From assembly GCF_000189635.1 (NCBI RefSeq), contig NW_002476179.1, positions 1-64,000 of the forward strand: DNA of 64,000 nt, read 5' to 3'. The notes under the pieces were generated by a model. That model was not told the origin of the DNA, ran no database searches, and was given only the letters and a program-made list of their open reading frames with translations. Shown here piece after piece: positions 49,862 to 62,109 of this stretch (position 1 is its first letter; the number at the start of each line of letters is the position of its first letter). The DNA is from Tetrahymena thermophila SB210 (Eukaryota; Ciliophora; Oligohymenophorea; Hymenostomatida; Tetrahymenidae). A program made the position numbers and the translations under genes.

Positions 49862-52800
49862 ATGGGTTGCTCTAAATCAAAAGAAAAAGAAGTCCATAAC
49901 CCAGAGGATCAACAAAATCCTAGTTCCGTACCTGTCAAAAAACTCTCTAATAATAGTTAATACAATAGTCCTTTTAAAAAAATGAAAACAAAAATTTAGT
50001 TCATACCTCCATTAGTTTTTGATGAAAATGGGGGTAGAGCTCATGATTAATATGTTCAAAAAGTGAATGTAATTAATTTTTTAGATTTATTTTTTTATAA
50101 ATGTAAATATAATTAAGGATGGAGAAGGCTCTAGTTAATTCAAATTTGTTAGCCAAAAAAGTGGCATGAGTTAAGAAGGAAGCAAAAAGCACAAAAGATA
50201 GAAAAAATAATATAAATTTGTGAAAGAAACTATTGATGATAATGAAAATAAGCATAATTGTTTAGAAGTAGAAGAAGATGCTAAATTTGATGAAAATGGT
50301 ATGACTAACTTTGAAACGCAATAAAATGATGACTTCACTACTTAAGTGATCAAAATTGGAAAATAATAAAATAATTATTAATAAAGAATATCTATTGAAA
50401 ACAATCATTTTGCTGAAAAGAATAAAGAAAATAAAGTTTAGAGGCAACAAAGTAGAAGTTATTCTAAAATAGACCAATCTAACTCTAACAAAGAAGTTAA
50501 AAAAATGGGAAGTTCCATTTAAAGGAGATAGAAAAGTAGTAAAATGAGTATAAGTGAGAGTAAAAAGATAATTTCCCATAAATCATCTTTGGTGAAAGAT
50601 AAAAATGATCAGATAGTTGATGAAAAAGAAGAAAATCAGCAAGTTGTAAATAGCCTTTCTAAGGCGTCATCACAAAATTTTGAGTTGAAAGAAAATTAAT
50701 TTTTCTTCTAGCAAGCAAACATAACAAAATAATAAATTGAATAAGACTTGAAAGTGGAAGAAATAGAAGATGATTAAGAATTAATTAAATAAAACAAAAA
50801 TAACAATTAATTAAACTGTGATATTGAAACAAGCAATGCAGATATTTTAAATTAATTTTAAATTAAAGAGGTAGAATGTGACAAAAAATCAGATGAGTAA
50901 CAATAAAATAATAATAAAATTTGCTAAAAAAATGAAAATGAAAATACTAATTTAGAAAATTAAAATAATTTAAAAAATAACCATTTAATTGAGAGCAATG
51001 TAATTTAAAATAATCTTTTTTCTAATGAAATTAATGTTGAAGATTCTTAAAACAAAAAGCATGATTATTAGCAGAAAATATCAGACTAATCAACACTAAG
51101 TGATAAAGCTATTCCATAATAAAATCAATAATCCAATAGTTTAGCAAATAGCTCTGAATAGAATATAATTAAGAATGTCAATACCATCAAAAGTTTTAAT
51201 ATGATTGATGAATAATAGGCTAATAATAATGATAATCCAATTATTGAATCATAAATCCCTTTACTTACTAATCAATAACTTAGCAAATGTGAGTAGTTAC
51301 CTGAATTCTATGTAGATAAATGTCCAGAACCTAGCAGTATTGGATCTTTTATTAATGATAGCAGTCCAATTAATGGCAGCAATAATGATAATATGATTGG
51401 CTGCAAAGACAGCAGCATCTCTTTCGAATTAACTGCTTAGGCAAATAACCAAGAAAAAAATAGTAGCAACAACTACTTGGCTGTCCATAAATATAATTTT
51501 AAAGAACCAAAACACAAATTTAATGATAAAGATGATAGTAATTAAAATAAGTATAAAGAGGCAAGTGATATTGAGAGCAAAGGATTTACTTTTTAAAGTG
51601 ATGAATCAAACAGTGAATAAATACTTGTTGATATTTCGATTAAATAAAATGATAGTACAGACAAATAGACTTAAGACTAAGACTAAGATTAAGATTAAGA
51701 GGAGATGAAAGAAGATGATATTTTCTAACCTATAGTAAATAATTAAGCAGATCAAGATAATATAGCTAACTAAATTTAAGAGGATGCCCAAAGAGAAGAA
51801 AATTAAATTGACAAATAGAATAAAAAATAATAAGATAATAATTAACCTAACAATGAGCAAACTTAGTTTGAAAGTTAAATTAATTAAAAAGATGAATGTA
51901 TGTAAGAATAACAAACTAATTAATTATTAGATATCAAAAAAGAAATTCCAGATGAAATTACCAATTTAAAGAATGAAGATTCCAGCGAAATACAATTAGA
52001 AAATAAAAAAGATTTAGATCAAAATACCGAATAGGAATAAAGTAAAGATGAAGAACAATAAGCAGTTGTTAGAAAAAAAAGATTTACTATTCCTCAAAAA
52101 AAGTTAACCAAAATGTCTTAGTTTTATAATCATAGGAAAAGCATATCAGTAAGTGTTGATAGCTTAGATAATAAGAATGAAAAAGATTAACAAATACAAT
52201 CAAATACCTTACAACCAGGCTCAAGTTCTTTAAAAAATATTACAGATGTTTAAAAGTCATAATAAATTGAAAATAAAAATTTAAAAGAAGTGGAGTTTAA
52301 TCAAAAATCTGACAATGGTTCTAGTAAAAATAGCTTAAATAAATAAAGCACAAATAGACTCAGCATATTTAATGAGGGAAAGAAACAAAATGATCAGTTG
52401 GATACAGATAAAAATCTTGAAAATTAAACATAAAAAAAAGAAGAAAATCAATCAAAATCTTCTAAACTTTTAGAAGATTAAGTATTTAAACAGATTCTTA
52501 AAAAATAATTTTCTTAGAATAAAGAATAAGCATAAATACTTAGTTAAGGCTTGTTATTGGATGATTGTGAAAAATAAAATTTAGAATAAAAAGTAATGCT
52601 TGGATATGAGGATCAATAGATCAAATCTAAATCCTCCTTTTCAAATAAAGAGATAAAAGATGATAAACTACTTAAAGAATGTGACATTTAAAAGTTTAAT
52701 TAAATAGATACGATGATTGATAAATAAGAGATAGAGAGTATTAGTGAAAATTTAAGCTAAGGAGAACTTTATTAAGAAAATGTTATCGATACAAAATAAT

Positions 52801-55400
52801 AATATCAGTACAATGTAAACTTTAATTAAAATTAAGAAATCAATAATGCATAAAATTAGTTTACTTAGGAAAATATCCTTTACTTATGTGAGAAATTAGA
52901 GTAGCTAAAACTTTAGTAAGAGGTCATAATTAATTCTGAAAAGATCATTTTCTAGTAATATGACATCCCTCCAATTAAAAAAACAAGGACATTTTCACCT
53001 ACTTTTGCTGAATCCTACAATAAATCAAAAGAAAATTTTATTGAAGATGAAACAATTTTATAAAATAATGAATAGAATGAATATAATTCTGAAAATACTG
53101 TGAATAATAAATTTCAAATTAAAAATTACCCTATAGAGAGTTTAAAAAAATAAACAAATTGCTCACTTAATCAGTAGTCATTATAAATAGAAGAAAATAC
53201 ATCGATCGGATAAAACAAATCATAAACTTCAATAAGAAATTTTATTAAATAAGAAATAAATAATCCTCAAATAATCGCAAAAAATTCAATAAAAATTAAT
53301 TTAGAATCTGAAAATAAAACTTGTTTATTTTCCTTATTGTCAGTTCAAGAAAAGTAAGAAAAGTTAAAAAGTAATTCTTTAAAATAAATAGATTGTAATT
53401 ATCTAAATAATGATAAGTAGAAAAACTAAGATTTAACATCTATTTAAAAAATTAATGAACAACCTATTTCAATAGAAATACCTCTTTAAATATAGTAAAG
53501 CAGTTCTAAAATTACATAATAAAATAATGAAAAAATTCAAGAAAAAGGAGTCTCTATTTCCCTTCCTAGTAAAGTTATATCTATAAATATTGAATAAATT
53601 AACTCTAAATATTAAAATGAAATCTCAGTTTCGGAATAATTATTCACTGATTAGGAGTTTCCTCCTTCTGAGGAAAGCTTTACCAAGAATTTAAGCAAAT
53701 TTTAAAGGGCAAAAGGATTACAGTGGAAAAGAATAATTTAATTTTAAGAGGGTGTTAAGAAACACAAATAAATTGCTATTTATGGATAATAAAATCAAAT
53801 ATCAGTCAAAGACACTGTTTAAGGCTGGATAGCTAATTGCTATTTTGTTGCTTCTCTAACGTGTATTGCTTAATATCCACAACTTGTAAAAAAATTATTC
53901 AACAATATTCAAGGTAACTAGGACTAAAAGAATAATAATTTGTAAGCAGTTTTAGAAAAATAAGATGGTTCTTTATAAAATACTAAAAATTCCTGCTATT
54001 CCGTAAATATGTGCATAGATGGTTAATGGCAGACTGTGTTAATTGATGATAATTTACCTTGTAGAAAAAATGACTCTGATCCTATATTTTGCAAGTTTTC
54101 TAATGATACCAAGGCTTATTGGACATGCTTGCTTGAAAAGGCTTATGCTAAGTTTAAAGGTTGTTATTCAAATATAGAAGGCGGGAAAAATAAAAATGGC
54201 TCAAGTGATGCAGTTGTGGATATGACTGGAGCACCAAGTAAACATGTTCCTTTTAAAAACTCAAATAAAGAAGAAATATGGAAAATGATCCATGAAGGTA
54301 AGCAAAAGGGCTACTTATTTACTACGATGCTAAAAGATGAAATAGAGGAAAACTAAGTAGATTAATTAGATTAACAATAGCAGTAATAATATAACTCAAA
54401 TGCAAGTTTAGATGGATAAGCCAAGTAAAATGGATTGATTTCTAATCATGCATACTCCATTCTAGAAACAGATGAAATCGATGGTATCAAAATTCTGAAA
54501 TTAAAGAATCCTTGGGGAAAAACAGAGTGGAATGGGAAATGGTCTGACCAATGCACGCTAACGTGGACAGAGAAATTAAAATAAAGACATTAGCTTGAAG
54601 TGGCAAACGATGGAATATTTTGGATGAGTTTCTGCGATTATTTTGATAATTTTTGCAGTCTATGTATAAGCTATGTAAATGTGGATTATTTTTATTCATC
54701 TCTAGCATTTGAAAATAATCAAAAAAGTGAAAAACAAGTTAATGTGTATACTGTATAATAGTTAGAAAAGTAAGTAGAGGGCTACTTTATAATATATTAG
54801 AACCGAGAGCATCTCATTGAAGAATATGAAAGCAACTAATATGTAAATCATTTAGTTAAAATCAATGAAATGTCTTCAGATGGAAAGGAAATAATTAAAC
54901 AAGTAGCACAGATATACATCTCTACCACGAAATTTGCCTTTACAGAAATAAAATTTGAGCCTAAAAAGATATACAAAATAGTATTAGTAACTGAAAAATC
55001 GAGTAATATAGTTTTAGCTTTCTATACAAGTGACTTAATACCTCTTTCTAATAAATACCTTGAAATAGACTGTTCTTAAGAAATCCTTATTTAATAAGCA
55101 AGGCTGCTTGCAAAAAAGGAAAAAATAAATCCTCTTTACCAAGTTTACTGGATTTCTTTTTTTTGTGAGCAGAATCACATCGTTGAAATTGTTAATGATA
55201 CAACTGATAAAATATTCCAGCAAAATATAAAATTTATTCTTAGCAATATTGAAATAGATACCCAACTGAAAGAAAATGAGTATAATATAATTAAAGTAAT
55301 GCCTAAATCTACTATCAGATATATATTCAAAAAAATCAACCCTAAACAGTAAGTATAAATTTAATATTCAAAATATGATCCAGAATTTTTAGATTTATGA
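49862..55400 (+). CDS. Calpain-family cysteine protease with giant N-terminal extension
   Basis: Two exons (49862-50068 and 50118-55400) encode 1829 residues. The catalytic domain lies in the last third: QGWIANCYFVASLTCIAQYP carries the nucleophile Cys at about residue 1310 (family G.LGDCWFLAA), SNHAYSILETDEI the His at about 1513, and LKLKNPWGKTEWNGKWSD the Asn at about 1533. NDGIFWMSFCDYFDNF is the classic calpain segment after the triad, followed by beta-rich C2-like sequence. The triad is complete, so activity is expected. The 1250-residue N-terminal part is acidic, Gln/Asn/Ser/Lys-rich and disordered. The protein begins MGCSKSKEKE, a textbook N-myristoylation (Gly2) plus palmitoylation (Cys3) signal, so membrane attachment is likely. 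No EF-hands are visible, so Ca2+ control would be atypical. Confidence 0.9.
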
Positions 55401-56901
55401 AATTAATATTCTAACAAATCACCACCTTAATTCAATACAAATAAATCTCACTATTTACTACAATTTTCCACCTAAATTTATATTTTAAAATAAATTTATA
55501 AATAAATAAATATATTTAATCTATGAATGCACTTAAAATGTATATATTTCTTTCACTTCTTATATGTTAGAAAGTATCACTCTAGATGATGTTATCCATA
55601 TATTTATTTAACTAACTATCTATCTATAAAATTATCTACAAATTTAATTAATTTTAATAATTCTTTCTATTATGATTTAATGAAAAAATAAATGATAAAT
55701 AAATAATTTAAATATGGAAAAGTTAGACTTGCCAGCTTAAATCCTTAAAGAATCAAGAATTAAATGGAAATAATTAAAGAAGATTAAAATTAATTAGCCA
55801 TGATTTTCAATAAAAAATACTTTTTTAGATTGTTTTCTTTGAGAAATAAATTATTTTCTTCCTCATTTATTGGAAGAATTTATTTGATTCTGATAATGTT
55901 TTATTTTATTTTAAAGAGCAGTTTTTTTATTTTTTGTAAAAATATCAAATAATCTTATCAAATCAAAATAACTTGAAATGTTATTAAAAAACAAAATAAT
56001 TAACTCTTAAATTGTAAATTATATCTTATTATTATTTATATTTTATGAATAAATAGTTTAATTAGCCAAAAAAATTATTAATTTTGGATAAATTAAACTG
56101 AATTTAAATAGAGTAAGAGATTAAAAAAATATCTTTTTAATTATTGGTTTCTGTTTATTCTAAAAACAAATACAATTTAACTGATTTCTTGTTAACTAAG
56201 AAAATTAAATAATCAAAATAAAGATGTTATTTTAAAACCTTAAAAAAATAACAAAATAATTTTTGGTTATAAAAAAGTTTAGTATATTATTAACGTAGTT
56301 AAAATAAAATAAACTATTTGAATAATAAAATGATTTTCAAGATTAAATAAGATTAATTAAATATAAATAAAAATAAATTTAAATTTTTTATTTACAAATC
56401 TCTATGCAAAAATACAATTTAGGACTATCAACAGCTCTAAAAGTGGTGAGACATTTGGAAGATTTAGGGATATCTATTTAAAAATAAATAAAAGAGAAGG
56501 CTTTTATTATGAATTAAAAAATATTAATTAATTAATTCAAGTTAAGAGAATCTGACAAAAACAATATATTAGAAATAAATAAATAAAATATCTGTAAATA
56601 TGTATGTAGTATAAATGAATGAATGCTTTATACATACAATTAACATTTGAAAAATAAAATCTTAGGAAGGAAAACAAACAACCAACTATAAAAAATTAAA
56701 TAAAAATAATAAACAAATTAAGAAGTGAATAGATAAATAGATCTTGAATTTATTGTTTATCATTAATAGATTGAAGGTAAAAGCAAATAAATAAATAAGC
56801 AATTAATTAATAAATTAATAAGTAAATAAATAGTTAATACAAAATACAACTAAAATAGCATAGAAATCATTTTTTAAAAATATTTTAAGAATTAGAAAGC
56901 A
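55401..56901. other. Spacer, no gene seen
   Basis: About 1.5 kb of very AT-rich sequence between two forward genes, with AAATAAAT runs. No coding signal. Confidence 0.55.
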
Positions 56902-58782
56902 ATGTCATCCTGTATTAGTACTGGTATTTCAGCCATCTATATTTTAGATCATAAGGGAAGAGTTCTCATCACAAGATGTTATAAAGGTGATTTGCCTATT
57001 AACATTCATGATATTTTCAACAAGAAATTGCTTGAATATGATGAATTCTCAGTTAAGCCTATTTTGCGTGATAAGTATGGTCACTCTTTCTTCTATTTAC
57101 ATCATAATAATTTGATCTTCTTAGCAATTTCTAGAAAGAATACTAACTGCATGATGGTGTTCAGCTTCTTGTACCAACTTATTTAAGTTTTAGTAGATTA
57201 TTTTAAGGAATTAGAAGAGGAATCTGTACGTGATAATTTTGTTATTATTTATGAACTACTTGATGAAATGATGGATAATGGTTATCCCCAAACCACTGAC
57301 AATAAGATTCTTAAAGGATTGATAAAGACTGAATCTCATGAGTTGAAAAAAGATTAAAAAAAGCCAAGCAAGAATAGTTCTTTGTCAATCGAAAACTAAG
57401 TAGATGCAATTACAGGTGCAGTTACTTGGAGAAACAATGGTATTTCTTACAAAAAGAATGAAGTCTTTTTGGATGTTATTGAAAAATTAAATATGTTAGT
57501 TTCTCATCAAGGTAATGTCATTAAGTCAGAAATAGCTGGTTAAATTAGAGTTCGTTGTTTCCTTTCCGGTATGCCTGAACTTAAATTAGGTAAAATATTG
57601 CATAAAATTTAAAAGTTAGTTTGTTTGCAAGTTAATTTTGAAAGAAGCAAATATCTTCAAAAAAAAAAAACACGTTTCTTTTTATTTTTGTTGCAGTTTT
57701 TAAAAATAATTTTAGTGTTTTTAACTTTCGCATTCTGCAAAATCATTCTTCTGAATTGAAAATTTAGAAAGGCATTCTCCTCTAACATTTCAAATGCTTA
57801 AATTTTCGAGAATAAAATAGATTTAGGAATTGTCTTAGTTTTGAAAGTTAAAAAAATCAGCAATCATTAGGTTTAATTATTTATGACTTATAAAATTTAT
57901 TTAGAGATCAATTAAAATTCAAAATTTTATTTAAAAATCGTCTCTTCAGAAATCAATATAAAGCAGATATGAATTAATTAATACAAGAAACAAAAAAAAT
58001 TATCTCACTCACAGATTAATGTTTTTCAATGAGGTGAGATAGTTGTTTCTGATATCTTTGAAAAGCTCTCATTTTTAAGAGCAAGATTGAAAAATAAAAT
58101 TCATTACACTTATATTTATTTATATTTTAAATCAGGTATCAATGATAAGGCCTTTTATGATGCATAAGGGCGTACTTCTAAGAGTAGAGCAATAGAATTT
58201 GATGATATGAAATTCCATGCCTGCGTGAGATTGTCGAAGTTTGAAAATGATAGAGTAATTTCATTCATTCCTCCTGATGGTGAATTTGAATTAGCTTCCT
58301 ATCGTTTAGATGTTCGTGTTAAGCCTCTATTTTCAGTTGAAGTTACTCCTGAAAGAAAGCCTAACTCTAATAAAATTGAATTCACAGTTAAGGTAAAGAG
58401 TAATTTCAAGCAAAAATCTACTGCTAATAACGTTGAAATCTTTATCCCTGTACCTGATGATGCTGAAACCCCAGTTTTCAAGGCTGCTTATGGTACTGTC
58501 GAATATGTTGCTGAAAAAGAAGCTATGGGATGGAAATTTAAGTAATTCCCTGGCTAAAGAGAATACATGATGACAGCTACTTTCCACTTGCCTACTGTAG
58601 TATCTCCTAATAGAGAAAAATTCTAAAGAATGCCAATCAGCATCAACTTCGAAATCCCTTACTACACCGTAAGTGGTTTCTAAGTTAGATATTTAAAAAT
58701 ATAAGAAAAGAGTGGTTATCATGCTCTTCCTTGGGTTCGTTATATTACATAAAATGGAGATTATCAAATTAGAATGTCTTGA
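56902..58782 (+). CDS. AP1M1: AP-1 clathrin adaptor complex, mu subunit
   Basis: Two exons (56902-57589, 58136-58782) encode 444 residues. Mu of AP-1 binds YxxPhi sorting signals and links cargo to clathrin at the trans-Golgi network and endosomes. The N-terminal longin-type domain is clear (SAIYILDHKGRVLITRCYKG). The linker contains AVTWRNNGISYKKNEVFLDV, and the mu homology domain follows: GQIRVRCFLSGMPELKLGIN, MKFHACVRLSKFENDRVISF, IPPDGEFELASYRLDV, then LPWVRYITQNGDYQIRMS at the C-terminus. The ending is typical of AP-1 rather than AP-2 mu, which ends in ETRC. The extra length over the animal protein (423 aa) lies in the linker. The single intron (546 nt) is unusually long for this window. 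Confidence 0.95.
58001..58041. other. Hairpin inside the AP-1 mu intron
   Basis: TATCTCACTCA at 58001-58011 can pair with TGAGGTGAGATA at 58030-58041, giving 11 pairs with one extra base and an 18-nt loop. It sits in the only intron of the AP-1 mu gene. It may be chance, a splicing-related structure or part of an intronic small RNA. I do not see convincing C/D or H/ACA boxes. Confidence 0.35.
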
Positions 58783-60953
58783 AAGAAACCAACCAAAATT
58801 AACATGTTTAATTAAATTTTTGTAAAGAATATAAGTACTAGCTAGCTATCTATCTATCTAACCAACTAATCAACCAACTCATTAATTAACTTGTATTATA
58901 TCTTCTTAAGATTGTGCATTAATTATATGTTTTTATACTCCATAAATCCATAATCTTTCATTTTTTAAAGTGTTTAAGTCAGTATATTTTGAATGAAATA
59001 AATTAATTTATATGTCATCAAGTTGAAATAAAATTGAATAAAAAATGATAAATAAGGTCTCAATTAAAAGCAAAACGATAAATAAAAATTAGAATAAACA
59101 TCCTCTAAAGCTTACTTAAAACTATAATTCTCAAGTAATTTTTAATCTTAATCAATCCTAAAGGAAAAAGACATAATTGCTAAATATTACCGTATTAAGA
59201 AACTTTTATTTTGTAAAAAACTTTTCAACAATTTTTATTTTATATTTATAATTTAAGTCACTCCTTACTATTTTTATTAATTTGTATAAATTGAAATTTT
59301 TCAAAGCCAAATAAATATGTGTCAGTTTAAATTCTGTGCTTAAATTTTTATGAAAAAATAACTATTAATCATAAAAAAGCTAAAAAAAAAAAAGAAATCT
59401 AAAATAAAAAAAGTGATGTAAAAATTTTGAGATTTAAAACTATTTTAAATAGTTAAAAATTATATTTTTATTCAATCAATTAAAAACTCAAAATAAATTA
59501 GATAACTTAAAAAATTTATTAAAATTAAAATTTATTAATCATAATTATTATTGTAAGAATTAAGTTTTTAAAAATTAGAAATTAAAAAAAGAATAGTAAA
59601 TTTATATAAAAAAGAATCATTAAATATAAATCAAACTATTCATTTTTTAAAAATCTTCAAGATTTATTGGTAATATTAAAATATAACAAATATATATTAT
59701 TATAAAATCAAATTATACTTTATCTAAAAATAGTTATGATTGTTACAAAAACTAAGTAAATTGGTTTCTTATTTTTTATTTAAACTAGATTTTTTTAAAC
59801 AAAATGTTTCTTCAATTGTACTTGCATCATATTCAAGTTAAAATATTTTTATCATTGGATCTAGTAAATAAGCAAATTGAAACTAAATCTAATAAAAATT
59901 TTACTAAAAATCAAAGATTGTTTAAATTCTATCAATTATGTTTAAGGAATATAAGCAATAAAGCTAAACCTTTTATTCTAAGAATTATTATTTTGATATG
60001 ATTTTGTAACATTATTTCTAAATTTATAATTTTAACTCACTATTTATTTATTTGCTTCAAGTTAGAATAAAATGATAGTTTTCTAAACCTAATTAGTGTT
60101 TAATTTAAAATCAAAGTTTAAATAAATTCTTTTCAAGAATCAAATTAATAAGTAATTAGTAAGAAACTTAAAAAAACTTAAAATAAATTGTGGAAAATAA
60201 ATCATTTTAATTTTTAGAGTTAAAGCTAATTTAAATAATTAAAAAAATTAATTTTTAGCTAAATTAAAAATTAAATTTACAGTAGGTTGCTAATAATTCT
60301 TGATGGATATTAATTTAGATTAAAATGTACTACTCTAAATTATAAGTAGCAATTTTTTAATGAAATAAATATAAGATAATAAATTCATTTTCTAACTAAA
60401 AAATTAAATATTAATAAAATTATTTGTTTGAAATAAATTTAAAGACTGCAAGATTTGTTGTTAATTTTCAAAAATTTACAAATATTCAGATACAATCCCT
60501 TATAAATCAATTCAAAATTATAAAATTAATTTCTATTTAACCCAAAAATAATTTGAAAAAAATTAAATAAATAAATAAACAATGAAATTTTCCATTTATT
60601 TTTATTTAACTTTTTTTTTAATTCATTACAAATTCTCTGCCTTTTATTTTTTTTTTATGTAATTTATTGAAAAATGTACTAAGAGGATTAATATAAAACT
60701 TTATTGAAAATTAATTCTTTAAATATTTCAAGTTGCTATTTTTTACCACATAATTAGTAATAACCAATCAGATAGAATGAAATTCAGTAAAAAATAAAAT
60801 TTATGGAGAGGGGATTCAGTAAAAATTTATAATTACTTACTTGTTTTTAATATGTAAAACATTACAGTTTATTAAAAGTAATAAATTCAAAATACCTTTT
60901 TTCTTATATATATTATTAATAATCTGATAAGCTACTCAATTTAGTAAGAATAA
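58783..60953. other. Long convergent spacer, no convincing gene
   Basis: A 2.2-kb AT-rich region between the AP-1 mu gene and a converging small gene. A 65-codon frame at 59804-60001 lacks internal TAA/TAG codons but also lacks protein-like composition, so I do not call it. TATC/CAAC-type short runs lie near 58845-58880. Confidence 0.5.
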
Positions 60954-61490
60954 TCATAATTATTGCTTTTGTTACTATGTGATTTGTTTAAATCTTTTTT
61001 CATATTACTGCTCATAGAATATTTTATTCATGTTTATTAAATTGTATTTGTAATTAGCATATCCGTTTGAGTATCCAGCAACAAAGAAAAATCCCATACA
61101 AATTAATAATCTTAATTTTTGTTGTGATTTTGAAATTTACTTGAAAGGATATGTAGAACCTCCAAATTCTTTAGCAGGGAATAAATTTTAAGCTTTAGGA
61201 TTTTGTTGTAAAAAAGCTTCATTTTCTATTGCTTTTTATAGATAATGTTTATTTACTTCTTTAAAATGTAAATAATAGCAGCCTCCAGAAACTAAAGATG
61301 CGAAAATCCCAAAGAAACTAGGTAAATAATATTTCAGATATTTTAAAGTACAATGATCTTTATCGCGAATGTAAGTTTATGGGTCAGAGCCTATTTAGTT
61401 TTCCAAATACTATTCTGACTCAGTTAGCTTTTACTCAAAAATTTTAGATAAAGATTTTAAAATATACCATTTTATAGGTATTCCATCCAT
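60954..61490 (-). CDS. Small two-TM membrane protein, unknown
   Basis: Single exon, 178 residues, ending at TGA (60956-60954). The first 65 residues are soluble and charged (MDGIPIKWYILKSLSKIFEQ). A hydrophobic segment follows, YLPSFFGIFASLVSGGCYYL, then a polar loop with ENEAFLQQNPKAQNLFPAKEF, a second hydrophobic stretch LLICMGFFFVAGYSNGY, and a basic Gln-rich tail (FEKRFKQITQQQKQQL-like). Small residues (G, A, S) line both membrane segments. A mitochondrial inner-membrane or ER hairpin protein is possible; no family recognised. Confidence 0.68.
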
Positions 61491-62109
61491 GTTTTAATTT
61501 TAGAGTGATTCTTTATTCTATTCTAATTATGGCATAGTTGCAAAATTTTGCTACTGCAAATGTTGGTATTATTAAAGATATTTATTTATATTGATTTTTT
61601 ATTTATTTTCTGATATATTTGTATCTATCTATCAATCTATCTATTTATCTTTTTCTATCAAAAATTGTATGTAATTTAATAAATTAATAGATTCAATTAA
61701 TGTAAAAATAATTTAATTGTCTAAGATATCTTAAAGTTAAAATAGTACGAAAGGAATGTAAATTAATTGATATGTAACAATATTGAATAAATACAAAGGG
61801 TTTATTGGTTTTGGGTGTGTGTGTGTATGAGATGGTTTATAAAATAGAAGTAATTTAATTATTTCAAATGTTAACATTTTTTAGAGAGTTAATTAATTAT
61901 TTTATTATTTACTTAATTATAGTAAATAATAGTATGTATTTGTATATTTTGAAACAGAACACTTAATCTGAATCAATCATCATTTATTTCATGATATCTC
62001 AATAATTTTTTTTTAATTTTATAAGATAAGTTAATTGATAATAGATAGGTAGAGAGGATTAATTTTAAAGTGAATTGAAACAGTGAAGGAGTCATAAATA
62101 GTTTAAATT
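61491..62109. other. Spacer, no gene seen
   Basis: AT-rich sequence with a short GTGTGTGTGTAT run near 61815-61828 and TATC runs near 61620-61650. It is the promoter side of the two-TM gene and the 3' flank of the last gene. Confidence 0.5.

Noticed and set aside
51606-51914. Hydrophobic reverse frame inside the calpain gene (also 50073-50255 and 50262-50579)
   Set aside because: Antisense of Gln/Asn/Lys/Asp-rich codons in the calpain N-terminal exon; not independent genes.
59804-60001. 65-codon forward frame ending in TGA
   Set aside because: In a long AT-rich spacer, no exon partner, unbalanced composition, no family resemblance. It could be chance.
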